Shown here: piece by piece, positions 1 through 11,982 of the stretch | Position numbering within the stretch: the first letter of the stretch is position 1 | How the letters are laid out: each line of letters begins with the position of its first letter | DNA from: Tetracentron sinense | Lineage: Eukaryota; Streptophyta; Magnoliopsida; Trochodendrales; Trochodendraceae | NCBI GenBank assembly: GCA_015143295.1 | Contig: CM026563.1 | Span: 4,092,001 to 4,156,000, forward strand | Reading direction: 5' to 3' | Length of the DNA: 64,000 bases | Position numbers and translations under genes: made by a program | The notes under the pieces: generated by a model | Seen by the model: only the letters and a program-made list of their open reading frames with translations | The model's database searches: none | What the model was told of the DNA's origin: nothing

Positions 1-759
1 AGATTTCATTTTCGTCATATGTATGCTTTATTTCTAATTTTTAAAAATATAAGAATATCCCAAATTTTTATAATTTGAATAAATTAAATAAATTATTGTT
101 TCCTAGGCAACACCTGTCACCTAAACTAGGTGTCACCACTACATTGTGTAGTATGTAATTAATAAGTGAAAAAGACAAAAAAGTGGAGAGTTGGGCCCCT
201 TCGCTTTTCCATTCCCCTCAAAATTTGTCTCCTCGTAGTGTTGACGCATGGCCACGTAAGAGTGTTTGTAATGTACATAAGTTGTATATTACTAGAACAC
301 CTATGCGTCCACGTGTCAACACCATAAGGGAAGTGAGTTTGGGACAACTGAAAAAGTGAATGGTCTTAGCATTTCTACTAGATAAATTCAGATTTGATTG
401 CTTAATGTTGGCATGCCGACATGTGTGGGTTCGACCTAGGTGCAAAACACAGCCAAATTTTCACAAAATGGAGCATAGTCATTACAAAAATAACCCAATT
501 ATATTAACCTAAAATGAAGGCACATCTGAAGATAATTTCTCAGTACCACCCCTTATGCTAGAGCTAGATGTCAATCATATCTAATTTCGAAAGTAGTACC
601 TGAAGATGCCTTCTCCCAAACGCATTAGTGAAGAGTGAAGACATCTTCCTATTAGACATATATGCCCACAAAAGTCATTCCAGAATTGCATTAGTCTACT
701 TAATTAATAAAAGCATATTTTACATTCACACATTGTCTTCTACATTGGATAATTAAAAA
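1..759. other. Intergenic DNA, nothing recognised
   Basis: AT-rich sequence with only short open frames that overlap on opposite strands and resemble no protein I know. No repeat, RNA gene or clear promoter is visible. Confidence 0.5.
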
Positions 760-2760
760 AAAGTATCTCATTGGATGAGACTACTTTGTCCCTTAGGTAA
801 CATTGTAGGAAAACCATCCAATTAGTTATCAACTAATTACTAAAGAGATATGGTTTTCCGGTTCCTTGTTGACCTAGTATTGTTCTAAGTTAATCAGAAT
901 ACACCTGGACAATGTATTCATACTAACTTACACATTGTTAGTTCCATATGATGGAGTGATGAATCTCAATCACTGAGAGAATGGTCTCTTGACTAAGATG
1001 TGGATATAAGTAAGAAGTACTTATATTGCAACTAGATCGCTCAGTAGATACCCTTACAAATATACTGTCTTTATATTTAGGGTAGTCCATTCGACAGATT
1101 GTCCTTAACCTAAGAGGTCAACATCTTCTCTAGTATTTGCCTATATAGCTTTGATGTAGTCAATCGTCAATGTCCAACACACCGGACTGAATATGGGCTC
1201 GTTGGATTATGTACGCTATATTAGAAGAAGTGTGTGTACGCTCAACAAGGATTCTACTACTCTTACAAAGTAATTAATATTGAGTTGATACTTGTCAAAG
1301 CCGGACTTGAAAAACCTAGCGCCGGTATTTATCGATGAAATGATTTTTATCGAAAAGTTTATTTTCTGTATACAAGGAATATAATTATTATTATTATTTC
1401 TTTTAAAGAATTTCTAAAATAGTTTTGAAAGTCCAAGTTTGACTAAAAGTATCAAAGAGAAAAGTTCTCAATATAAGTCAGGGATTAAAGACAGTATTAG
1501 ATATTGTCCCGTAAACTTATAACAATATTGGAAGTGGAGGGACGCATCTGTAAATAAATCTTGAGATAGAAATACCTGCAAGTAATTCTCTATTTTCTGG
1601 AGGTTAATCACTTTGTGTTAATGGACATTATTGTGATTAGTGGAAGTCCAGGGATATAGATAATATTTTATAATCCTAATGGAGTTGTAGGAAATGGTTT
1701 CTTAGTAACAATGCTTTAACTAAGAAAGGTTAAGCACTTGGTCCCACAATCGGAAATAGGAGATCCATTTAGATCCCACACACTAGGACCTTCTTAAAGC
1801 ATTTAATTTAATTATTAATTTAATTAATTAATTTCTCTAAGTAATCACTATATGGTATATTGAAGCTCTAATAGGTGGAAATACATTAGATGTGATCAAC
1901 CAAATGGGTAGGACCCATTGGGGATTTTAATAAAAGATCAAAAGTGACCTTTAGGGTTTAGTAAACCCTAAGGGGTGTAAGTGGGGCCCACCTAGGGTGG
2001 GACGCCCACTTCAAGGAAGAGTCCTTGCTTTAATTAGTTTCTAACTAATGGCTCCTTATTGGATAAGGTTAGTTAGTTAGTTAGTTAGTTACTAATTACA
2101 GATTCCCTAATTTAATGGGATTTCATTAGTTTGTTACTAATCATTAATTAGTTACTTACTAATTAAAGAATCCTTATTAGATAAGGATAAGATTAGTTAG
2201 TTACTAATGGATAAGGATAATCATTGAGGAAACCTAATTGGATTAGGATTTGAAGTCTTGGGTTGCAAGCAACCCAAGCAAGAGTCTATAAATAAGAGTA
2301 GACGCCCACTTTGGAGAATACATTCTTCTCCACGTTTTTGGCTCCCTCTCCCTCCTCAAGCTCACGCCCCCCATCCCCCCCCCCTCTCTCTCTATCTAAG
2401 AGTGTACGGTCACTCTCTCCCCCATTCTTCTCTCTTGTCTTCTAGTTTGAATATCAAGAAGAAGAAGATCAAGCGATCTTGAGTCATCAAGATAGAATCT
2501 TTATTTCAAGATCCAAGAATTGGAATTTTTTTAGAAGGGTCATTAGCTTCCATTAGAGAAAGCTTTAAAGGAAAAGAAGAAGTTTCGTGTGAATCGTGAA
2601 GGAGACTTGACACTTGTGAAGTTTTGTCTGTCTATCGTTCTATCGTGGATTTGACTTAACAATTTCAAAGTCGCTAAGGTGAATGTTATTTCAAATTTCA
2701 TTGAATAAAATCAATTAGAATCTTAATCAGATCTTGGGATTCGATGTATGGCCCCCAAGA
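760..2760 (+). repeat. Possible solo LTR or LTR-like transcription unit
   Basis: The only structured part of the left flank. A TATA-like word (TATAAATAAG, about 2287) is followed by a pyrimidine-rich leader, an arrangement seen in plant LTR promoters. Upstream lie a GGGCCCAC palindromic block (about 1984) and AT-rich short repeats of TTAATTAA and TTAG type. I see no coding domain, no second copy in the window and no clear TG...CA boundary with a target duplication. It could be a solo LTR, a LARD-type non-autonomous element, or a host promoter and first exon. The boundaries are nominal. Confidence 0.25.
2069..2091. repeat. (TTAG)n microsatellite
   Basis: About five to six tandem copies of TTAG, surrounded by looser repeats of the same word to about 2210. 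Confidence 0.8.
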
Positions 2761-3917
2761 ACTGTTTTTCTAAAATTAAAAAGGGGCATACTTTCACTAC
2801 CAATACCAGGTGATCATGATATCTCACACAGAGTAGAAATCTCTTATTTTAGTAACTTTCTCCCGGACCAATTTAAATGAAAAAAAAGTGATCGGTGACC
2901 AATTTAAAATCACCTCAATGCACTAGAGAAATGTTCTCCCATGAAAGCGAGATTGGAAGATATGTCGATGGCGTCCTATTTCTTTTGCTACAAAAGCGTA
3001 GCTTCATTAGAAGATAAACCTTGAAAGCCAAAACTCCATATAGGATCTTTACCCATATCAAGCTGTATGCAGCAAGTACCATCACATGATATGCCGTTTC
3101 CACTGAATTTCGGGCCAACTAATGTACAATGTGCGTGTGTATATGCCACATTGCTAAAAGTGCTACAACTGTATGCTTTGCATTTTGTGATTCCATATAG
3201 TTTTTTAAACAATAACTCTGTATCGAAATACTTAGTTTATCGATTCAAGAAGCCTACAAAAATATAAAATTCCACTTCCCTTGACCAAATACCAGGAACT
3301 ATGAACCTAAATCCTACCTAGTTAAATATGTGACTTACTACATTTTACGACCCATTCTATGTATACTAAATTCAATAAAATCATCCAAAAACCCTTGTCA
3401 TTTTGCTTGAATACATGGTATTTTGATCTTGAGCCTATAATTTGAAGCACCTCTTAGTACTGTACAGATTGTGTTTCACGCAAAGATATTCAATTATTTA
3501 AGTCAACAACTGTATTTAACTTGTCATTTTGAAACGAGCGCTCCCCTGCTAAGGGCATAGATTACTTCAATTGATAATAAAGTAAAACGGTCCCTTCCAC
3601 TATGAATGAAACCTTAAGACAAGGTTGCTCACAAGTCCCAGACTCACACTATTGGAAGTGTACTCCCAAAATGAACTTTGAATTGGGATACCAAACAGCA
3701 TGAAATCCTAAAAATGGCAAGTCCTTCATATGCTTTTTGCTGATATAGATAACCTAGCTTGCACTAATGTGCAGGTTTTAAACGATGTCTCTTCCTTAGA
3801 AAGTTAAAGACCATGGAAACTTGACCCTATCTTTTATCCCTACCCTCAAGCTAATTTTCCTGTATAAATTCAATGTCCACCCAACCAATTATATGCCAAA
3901 CCCTATAATCTAGGAAG
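2761..3917. other. Intergenic DNA, nothing recognised
   Basis: AT-rich sequence. Short open frames near 2915-3267 overlap on both strands and have no recognisable domain. I see no repeats or RNA genes. Confidence 0.5.
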
Positions 3918-4392
3918 CACGGATACGGGATACGGGATACGGGTAAGATATGATACGGATACGGCGATACGACAGAACCTAAAAAAACAGGATATGGGTA
4001 TGGCCAGGATACGTCTGTAATTTTTTTTTAAAAATAATAATAATACTATATTTTGTATTATAATTATAAAATAACCATTGGTTCAGTTCTGTTTATGTAT
4101 AAAAAAGACCATGTCCAATTGTCCAAGCAAAAGCAAAAGAAATAGGGTCATCTCATCATCCACTAAGCAAAAAAGAAAGTCATCCTAACATCAGTAAGCA
4201 AAATATAAAGAAGATCATGTCCATGCAAAAACAAAAGAGATAGGATCACACCCCCAGGTCTCCAAAAAAAAAAAAAATCATGATCGTATCCTGGACGTAT
4301 CGGAGCCGTATCCGAAATAAAAAATTTGTTTTAAATTAACAGGATACGTTAGAGCCGTATCGGAGGCGTATCGGTATCCGATACGGGTACGA
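3918..4392. repeat. MITE-like block with GATACGG / CCGTATC termini
   Basis: The left end is built of tandem GATACGG words (3921-3975) and the right end of the complementary CCGTATC words (about 4275-4390), so the block has imperfect inverted ends of about 50-100 bp around an AT- and A-rich middle without coding potential. This is the shape of a small non-autonomous DNA element. I could not find a convincing target-site duplication, and the superfamily is unknown. Confidence 0.45.
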
Positions 4393-5253
4393 TGAGCTAT
4401 TTGAAGTATCCATCTATAATAGGCCTTTACCTCCTACCAATAATTGCAGACTTTTCGCATCCAATCTCCCTCCATACAACCATTGTTTCCTTCTAAAAAC
4501 CTTTTCATTTCCATTCTACATTCATATTCTCCAATCAGTAGGGGAAAAAACAATTTCCATCACCAAATTTAAATACTAACGGCCCGTTATAAATTTATAA
4601 TGTAGATCCAACCTCCCACCCTCTCAGTCGTTACCATTGTACCAAACAAACAAACAAAAAACAGCAAAAACAAGCTGGCCGATCTGATCCGTAACTAACA
4701 TTTATCAGATTGAATTCATCAAATTCTCCGGCGGCATTGAAAAATAGAACCAACATGTTTTTATAGGGGGGAAAAACAACAATATTATACATTGCTACCA
4801 ACTCCCACCAAAAACATTAGTAGTAGAAATAAAAAAGTAAAAGAAATTGCAATGACAAAAAAAAAATTTGGGGAGCAAACCTCAGTGCTGCAAGAGAACT
4901 CGAAAAGCAAAGGCTTATGTCATTCCTGGGGGTGCGTGGGGCTGGGGCATTAAAACGACCAGATCCAGTAAAAGCTCCAAGTAGAAACCCTAGTTACCTT
5001 TTGTCCAATTTTCTTTTCTTTTCTTTTCACTTGTTTTCTTGGCAACCATATAGGGTTAGGGCTCAACAATTTAACCATGCTGACCGAGTAGTGCGTATGT
5101 TATCTTTCAACAAAAGAAATAAAACTTAGTTCTACTTTGGTAGGTGTGTGCGCACTTGCTTGCTCTTTAAGTTCTACTAGTGGGGCCTTGCACGTGCCTT
5201 GTAAAGTAAAAGGGATATTTGGAAATAGGAATCAAAGGAGAAGAGGCTTAAAA
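4393..5253. other. Intergenic flank of element A
   Basis: No convincing gene. A short minus-strand open stretch around 4860-4990 ends at a GT that could be a splice donor and lies next to a telobox-like AAACCCTAG word, so a remnant of a host first exon is possible, but nothing identifies it. Confidence 0.35.
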
Positions 5254-5258
5254 ACAAC
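5254..5258. repeat. Target-site duplication of element A, left copy
   Basis: ACAAC directly precedes the LTR terminus TGTCGACA. The same five bases follow the other LTR at 40767-40771. A 5-bp duplication is the norm for Ty3/gypsy integration. Confidence 0.8.
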
Positions 5259-5493
5259 TGTCGACACAAATTTCGTGTCCGAAAATCAAGGACAAGAAAC
5301 GTATGACAAATAATATTTTTTATTGATATCAGTGAGGATAAAAATCTTTGAGGTTTAATCTCTGTAAAATAGAGACACCTCTGATTTTTTTCTTTACAAA
5401 ACCTTTAATCTGAGGGCTGGAAAATAGCGTATTCTCAGATCCGAACTTCAAGATCGTAGTCGAAAATATTGCCGAAATATTTGGGTTTTAACA

Positions 5494-5713
5494 GAGATCT
5501 TCAGAGCTTTGGCTTTAATGGAGATCTTCGGAGCTTCAGGCTTTAATGGAGATCCGCGGAGCTTCAAGCTTTAATGAAGATCTACGAAACTTTCAGCTTT
5601 TGATGGAGATCTACGGAGCTTCAGGCTTTAATGGAGATCCACGGAGCTTCAAGCTTTAATGGAGATCTTCAGAGCTTTAGACTTTGGTGGAGATTTTTAG
5701 AGCTTCAGAGCTT
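5494..5713. repeat. 28-bp tandem repeat inside the element A LTR
   Basis: About eight imperfect copies of a 28-bp unit beginning GAGATCTTCGGAGCTTC. The same array is at 40270-40490 in the other LTR. It lies downstream of the TATA box in transcript sense, probably in the transcribed R-U5 part. Confidence 0.85.
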
Positions 5714-5774
5714 TATTCTTCTCCTCCTCCTTTCTCTCCCTTTTTCATCCCCCCTTTGTAGAAAATGAACTACC

Positions 5775-5790
5775 TTTTATAAATTTATAA
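5775..5790 (-). promoter_or_regulatory. Putative TATA box of the element A LTR
   Basis: On the minus strand this reads TTATAAATTTATAAAA, the best TATA-like word in the LTR, placed between U3-like sequence and the 28-bp array. The matching position in the other LTR is 40551-40564. Confidence 0.45.
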
Positions 5791-6025
5791 GTGATAGAGT
5801 CCTCCTTTAACACAACATCTTGGGAGACTTATCATGATTTGAATTGATAAGTTTTGTGAGGCTAGTGGATTACATTTGGAGTCTATCCAATTTGTGGGTC
5901 CCATTTGGTGGAAGCTAGCCTTTATCTTTAAAGAGTTTTATATTATTTTAACTCTAAGTAGGGTCCACCTTCTAAGATCTTGCCATGTGACAATTTTGAT
6001 CTTATCAAATTTGCATGCATACAAA

Positions 6026-6037
6026 TGCCCCCTCGAG
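6026..6037 (-). other. Polypurine tract of element A
   Basis: On the minus strand TCTCGAGGGGGCA immediately precedes the 3' LTR terminus. This is the expected place and composition for the plus-strand primer of reverse transcription. Confidence 0.65.
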
Positions 6038-7579
6038 ACTTGATTACAACTATATAGTGTGTCGTGTGAACAAGGCTTGAATTTTGAATGTAAATAATTC
6101 ATGATGTCAGTACAAGGGGCCTCTCGGCATATTTCTCATACCAACTTCTTGAGTTGCTTGACGATTTTGTGATTGTCTTCTTTAGGGCTTTATGCTTAAA
6201 CCAAAGAAGCAAACATTTCTTTTTGATCATGGCGATGACATTTTCGGGGTTCTTCGCTTGATCCAAAGTTTTTTTTTTTTTCAAATCTATCTCTCATTCT
6301 TGAAATAAGTCTTTGGAGAGTTGACTCTTCAAATAAGTCTTTGTTTCCTTCTATAAAAGGACAAAGGCTCACATCTTTATCTAAAGAATACAGCGTTTTT
6401 TTTTTTTTGAAAGAATATAGATTGGTCCTTGTTTCCTTATCTAATGAGGATAAAGGCGTATATTTCCATACAAAAGGAAACAAATCCTTTTTAAAGAAGC
6501 GTGTAGGTTTAGTGATTTTTAGTCTTTGCTTCCTACTCGAACAAGGAAAAGGACTCTTTAATCTTTACGGGTCCTTAATGACATAACAATCCCTTCCGAG
6601 TTGGGCGGGTCCCACGCTACTTTGTCAATAAAAGATCCATATAATTCTCTACTTTTAATAGAACGCAACTTCACGGAACTATTGAGTCTTTGCAAACAAG
6701 AATGCAGAGCATGCTTATGCACACAGAACCGTGTCTATCATGGGTTCTTGGATAGTGTCCTTTTCAGATTAGGAGAATTGTATTGGTCCTTTATATAAAT
6801 CTCCACCATCCCTTCTTTTATTATTTGAAAAGTTGATCATCGTTTGGAGAAGGCAAGGCTGCTCTCTCCTCAAGAAAGGCTGAAGCTGTTGTCCTCTTCA
6901 AGAAAGGCTGTTGTATTCTTCAATCCTCTTCAAGAAAAGCTGTTGTACTATTCAAGAAAGGTAAGTCCCTTATTTTCTTCTTCTTGTCATGGCAGAAACT
7001 TTTTAAAGTTATGATCTTAGCCCTCTTTAAACCTTTCATGATGATTGGCCGCCCCTTTTTCTGCCCTACCGAGAGAGTAAAGAATAGAGAGAGAGAAGAA
7101 AAATTCTCCCTGCCCCTTTTGTTTACTGTGGCCAGAAAGAAGACCGAGAGAGACTTCTAAGAAGTGAGGCGTTGTGGCCCTTGTATCTAGCCACCCTTGG
7201 ATTGTATCAAGAGAGGAGACCGAATAAAGAGAGGCTTCTCACCTCTTGTTTGTGGGCAAGCCGTCCTCTCCCTATAGTTATCATCTCTCCAACCCCATCT
7301 ATAGGGTACTTTTGATTCTTTATATGAGAGGGAAGAGAGGATTTTCATCTATTTCTTTATTTGTACCTCCTTTTTTTTTTTATGCCATCCCTTACGGATT
7401 ATACTTATTCACCTTCTCTCTCTCTTTTTTTTTTTTTTTTTTTAATACAGGATTGTACTCCAAATTTTGTTCGAGAGATTTAATTTATCTGCTCTGGTAA
7501 TCGTTTGGAGGCAAAGCTTCAAAAGAAAAGGTAATTTCATGTTTTTTTTTTTTTTGAATGCAGCACGAGCTTGAATGAT
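6038..7579 (+). promoter_or_regulatory. Leader and promoter region of the antisense PMD gene, noncoding
   Basis: No long open frame. A TATA box stands at 6792-6800 on the plus strand, followed by imperfect repeats of a TCAAGAAAGGCTG word (about 6870-6960) and a strong splice donor look-alike (AAAGGTAAGT, about 6957). Pyrimidine-rich stretches ending in CAG or TAG occur near 7563, 8408 and 8593. This suggests a spliced 5' leader for the PMD gene starting at 8599. The splice sites are inferred from sequence only. Confidence 0.4.
6792..6800 (+). promoter_or_regulatory. Putative TATA box of the antisense PMD gene
   Basis: TATATAAAT on the plus strand, about 1.8 kb before the PMD start codon and just before a possible spliced leader. 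It would drive transcription opposite to the retrotransposon. There is no independent evidence of use. Confidence 0.4.
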
Positions 7580-8310
7580 TAATATACCTTCGTGGTAGCA
7601 CAACTTTGACAGAGGTAACGCCTCAACTTTGACTGGGGTAATGCCTCAACGCTAATTTGTCTTCATCTGTTGACCCCACTGGTAATTGGAAACTTGCCTA
7701 ATATAACTTAGTGATGGCACAACTTTGACTGGGGTAACGCCTCAACTTTGACTGAGGTAATGCCTCAACGCTGATCCGTCTTCATCTGTTGACCCCACTG
7801 GTAATTGGGAACTTGCCTAATATACCTTAGAGGTGGCACAACTTGAATGGGGTAACGCCTCAACTTTGACTGGGGTAACGCCTCAACGCTGATTCGTCTT
7901 CATCTGTTGACCTCACTGGTAATTGGGGACTTGCCTAATATACCTTAGAGGTGGCACAACTTGAATGGGGTAACGCCTCAACTTTGACTGGGGTAACGCC
8001 TCAACGCTGATTCGTCTTCATCTGTTGACCCCACTGATAATTGGGGACTTGCCTAATATACCTTAGTGGTGGCACAACTTGGAATGGGGTAACGCCTCAA
8101 TTTTGACTGGGGTAACGCCTCAACGCTGATTCGTCTTCATCTGTTGACCCCACTGATAATTGGGGACTTGCCTAATATACCTTAGTGGTGGCACAACTTC
8201 GAATGGGGTAACACCTCAACTTTGACTGGGGTAACGCCTCAACGCTGATTTGTCTTCATCTATCGACCCCACTGGTAATTGGGAACTTGCCTGATATACC
8301 TTAGTGATGG
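7580..8310. repeat. 119-bp tandem array in element A, about six copies
   Basis: Units start (at CACAACTT) at 7599, 7718, 7837, 7955, 8073 and 8192, a period of 118-119 bp. Each contains two copies of a CTCAACTTTGACTGGGGTAA-like word and a TTGACCCCACTGGTAATTGG word. Copies differ by only a few substitutions. It lies between the PMD leader and its start codon, in the region between integrase and 3' LTR that is known to be hypervariable and satellite-prone in Tat elements. Confidence 0.9.
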
Positions 8311-8496
8311 CATGATCAAGAACTTCACGATGCATCAACGCAACTCTTGCCGAAAAAGCATACATGTTCTTTTTTCTTTTTTCTTTTATTTTTTTTATTT
8401 TTTGACAGGTTGTATGTTGAACTTTTTCAGCAAACTTGGTCTGCATATTGCTCTGTTGGTTGGCTTTTTCCCGATCATTCTCTCTTTGAGGACAGG

Positions 8497-8533
8497 TATA
8501 TATATGTACATATATATATATATATATATATAT
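8497..8533. repeat. (TA)n microsatellite
   Basis: Near-continuous TA dinucleotides, interrupted once by GTACA. Confidence 0.9.
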
Positions 8534-8598
8534 TTTGAATCTATATATACCTCGAATAGACCATCATACTTTACTCTCTTTTTTTTTGTATAGGTTTG

Positions 8599-11500
8599 AT
8601 GGATAAATTTTCTATTTCTCAAATCCCAAAGCGCGAGATAGTGCGCACATGTCAAGGTGCTCGGGTAGCTATCACTTCTGCTGAAGAGTATCCTTTTTTT
8701 TTTAAAGACGAAAGCAATGAGCAGCCAGTTTTATTGATTCGTGAGGGTGAGCATGAGGAGGAATGTAACGCAACCCGTTGCCATTATCATACAGCAGTCA
8801 TCGGGTGTTTGCAAAAGATTGGGTTCTGGATAATGAAAATCCATATTTCTTGCAGAATTGGACTAAAATAGAGAAACATGATATGATTATTAGTGGGTAT
8901 CATGATCCTATACGAAAGTCTTTGAGGAAAGTGCCGATGCTCCAATCTTCCCATCATGAGCAAATTCATAGCTCGGGTGTACTTCCGACATTGGGCCATC
9001 GCATCACGAATCAAGAGACTAATTGGAGAGGAAATTTTCTACTTCAAGGGAAGATGTTCTTCATCCCAGGATATTGGGAATGGGCTGAACTTATGTTATC
9101 TCGAAATAAGGACATTCTAGAAAAATCAGGGGTATATGATGCAATCCTTGCATCATTATTTTTATATAATCATAATGCTGATTTGATTCGCTCCTTTTGT
9201 GAGGCTTGGTGTCCAATAACAAATTCGCTTCATACACCGTAAGGGGAGATGTCTGTATCCTTATGGGATCTGAAAATTATTGGGGGATTGCCTATCACAG
9301 GGGAATTTTATGATGAGGTGGTACCTAGCCTAAAGGAGATAACTGGCCTTGATGAGAAGCTTACACCCGTCCTCCCCTTCAGTTGCAGATTTCTTTTTCT
9401 CGAGTATCATTGGGTTAGGCAGAGCAACCTTTCATCAGGAGATACATCTCATCACTCAGTAAGCCTTTCTTCCTGGATAACTTGGTGGTTTCGAGGCGAT
9501 TTATGATGCCATATTTCCAATTCTAAGCAGACATCTCTTACGAATGCTAAAGCGAGACAACAATATCCTTCTGGAAAAATTCCTTATTGATGTCGAACAT
9601 CTAAAGAAGATTTGGTCTTTCATGATCTCAGGGTTTCTTCTAGAGATGAAGATGAAGTTTTACTTGCAGCCTTCTTATCTACTTGGTTATGTATGTTTGT
9701 GATGTCAAACAACCATCGCTCTTGTATCCGCCCTGCTACTTTCAAAGTAGCAAGTCTTATGGCTCAGGGATTAAAATTTAGCCTAGCTATCCCAGTTCTT
9801 GCTAGAATTTACAATTGATTGAATATTATAGCGACTCATAAGGATGGACCTAACTTATGCCATGTGACTTTCCCTTGGCATTATATATTCGCCTGGCTGG
9901 GGTTATACTTCAACACTTATAGCATCTCCAAGACTGCTCCAATGAAGCCATATATGTATTCTATCGGAGGACCCGCTCGGAAGAGATTTTATACTGCGAG
10001 TAGTAGTCTTGAAGCACTTCGAAATTGCAAAAACGTGATTTGGTATTCCACTAGACCAAAATATATTGATAGTGTAATATTCAGGGAGGAACCGAATCGC
10101 CTAATGAGTGAATACGACTTTGAATATCTCATAAGTATTCGTTCTTGTTATTTGACGCTAAGGAGAGAAAGGCACTATATAGTAGAACCTTACAGTCCTC
10201 ATAGTGTTGCAAGACAGTTTGGATATTGTCAAGACCTACCCGGCAGGTTGAAGGAAGACATCAGAGAGACAACTTTGAAAAATCTAGTGTATCTTTGGAA
10301 ATGCAGTGTTTTTAGAGGCTCATCTTCTGAATTCACCATGCCTCAATGGAAGGGGACTGACAAAGATATCTTCGTGTCTCAAGCTTTTCTCAATTGGTGG
10401 GCCAGTAATACTAGTGAGTATTTCAAATACAGTCTGAGTGTGTTGAACTGTATGAACAAGATGGATGTCATCCTTACAACACCTAGTCGACCGCAAAGTG
10501 AGCCAGCATTAGTAATTATATATCAGCCGTGGAGGGTTCGAATAGCACGGGACACAGAATTGATGACAGTACTTCAGATACACATTCTCAAAACTATACT
10601 GCAAATGACATCAAGGGAACACATATTTCTGGTTCAGATTTGCTAGGTTCTTCTGACATAGTTGTGAGGACCCTCCTAAGTGTTCTTTCGAGTGAGAGCA
10701 AAAGATCAAGTTCCGAGGCGGTAGAAGAGACAAAGGTCGTGAAGAATGGTATTGGTAACCATAGTGACCCTGATTCTGATCGTAGTAATTTTAGAAGACA
10801 GAAAAAGAATAACAACGATCCTCCTGTAAAGAAGAAGAGAACATCCCGTAAGAAAGGCAAATCAACAAAAGTGGCCTTATCAATTGTAAGAAGCCAAGAA
10901 TGTCTTCCAGAAATTCGACAGTCTTTTATAATACTAGCGACAGCTCCCAAATTTACTGACGGTCTGTTAGATGAGCCTGTATTCGTTGATATAGTACAAT
11001 CTGCCAGTGAGACTTCGATTGGGGATGAATGCCAAATCCGTCGAGGGGCAAGACAGTTGCCTGAGCGTCGAATCTCTACAGAAAAGGTAGTGGTTGCACC
11101 GATGCCTATCTCTTTAAAAGTTGACATGAGACACGTAAGTACAACTCAATTGGACATAGGTACTTCTGAGGTAAATATCACATCCCCTTTTTTATTGTAA
11201 ACTATTTTATCTAAAATTTGGTGGACAAATAAGTGATCTTTATTTATGTTTTGTAGGTTGTCCCATCTCTTCCATACTATCACAGTTCAATTATTGCACA
11301 GGCTGACGAGAGATCCAAACTTAGCTTTCCCACCAAAGAGATTACAGCTACCCCATCATTTTCAATATATCAAAAAGGGAAGATCGCTTCTGATGTTTTT
11401 GCTACAGCTGTTAAAAGCATGGGACATGCTTTGTTGACAAAGCTTAAAGCTGCTCCTTTTGATCGTGTTCTTCGAGTGCAAGATGATGCTTTAGATGTCT

Positions 11501-11982
11501 ATTCTAGTATTACTCATCTCAAAGGTGACTCAGCTCCCCTGAAAGAACTAGTGGATTCTTATGCAGAGGATGTCAAAGCTTATCTTCAACAAGAGGCTTC
11601 TTTATTGAATGACATCCCTTTGAGTGAGTGGGCCAAATTAAAAGCCAGTACAACAGAGAAAATAGATGTTACTTCATCTTATTTGGCTTTGGGGCAACAA
11701 CATCTTACTGACTGTTCGGGAGAGTTGGAGATAGTCATGGCGAGACGGGTCTCTCTTGAAAATGAGTTGCGAATCGTGCAAGAAAAAGAGTCATGCTTGA
11801 TGAGAGATATAGCTACCAAAGAAATAGATGTGCAGGCTGCTGAACTGGAGGTTAAATCAGCACAAAAGGCATGCGAAGACATGGAATCAGGTGTACCTAT
11901 TTCAACTGCAGAGGCAGAGAATCTTCAAGACCTTCGAAAGATGGTAGAGGATCGCAGAAACTCAATCAAGCCTTCTGATTAG
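8599..11982 (+). pseudogene. Antisense plant mobile domain (PMD) gene of element A, degenerate
   Basis: Plus-strand coding remnant opposite in sense to gag-pol. The start is the ATG right after a pyrimidine tract and TAG at 8593. PMD-like segments follow in order: WEWAELMLSR (about 9080), SVSLWDLKIIGGLPITGEFY (9252), WITWWFRG (about 9478), LAAFLSTWLC (about 9664), SLMAQGLKFSLAIPVLA (about 9756) and YLISIRSCYLTLRRERHYIV (about 10125). The last part (11257-11982) is Glu/Lys/Ala-rich and looks like a coiled coil. An 86-bp intron (11171-11256) joins the last two open stretches in phase 0. The frame is broken by in-frame stops (TAA 9240-9242, TGA 9816-9818) and by frame changes near 8800, 9510-9610 and 10530. 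PMD proteins occur in plant transposons and as the domesticated MAIN/MAIL family. What this one did for the element is unknown. Confidence 0.78.
11171..11256 (+). other. Predicted intron in the antisense PMD gene
   Basis: Donor GAG/GTAAAT and acceptor TTTTGTAG/GTT. Both flanking exons are open and the junction falls between codons. Reading through it hits a stop at about 11200. Confidence 0.65.

Larger units (their letters stand above)
5259..6023 (-). repeat. Element A 3' LTR (765 bp)
   Basis: Begins TGTCGACA and ends GCATGCATACA, giving TG...CA termini. It is collinear with 40035-40766, differing by scattered substitutions (roughly 2-3 percent by eye) and by about 35 bases near the right end that are missing in the other copy. 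The polypurine tract lies directly to its right, which identifies it as the 3' LTR of a minus-strand element. Confidence 0.88.

Noticed and set aside
2258..2482. 74-codon frame after the TATA-like word
   Set aside because: Low-complexity Pro/Ser/His translation of a pyrimidine-rich leader; no domain.
4860..4990. Possible first exon of a host gene on the minus strand
   Set aside because: Only one short open piece with a GT at its end; no second exon or protein match recognised.
8279..8655. Overlapping frames on both strands around the TA microsatellite
   Set aside because: Low-complexity and Phe/Tyr/Ile-rich; they arise from poly-T and TA repeats.
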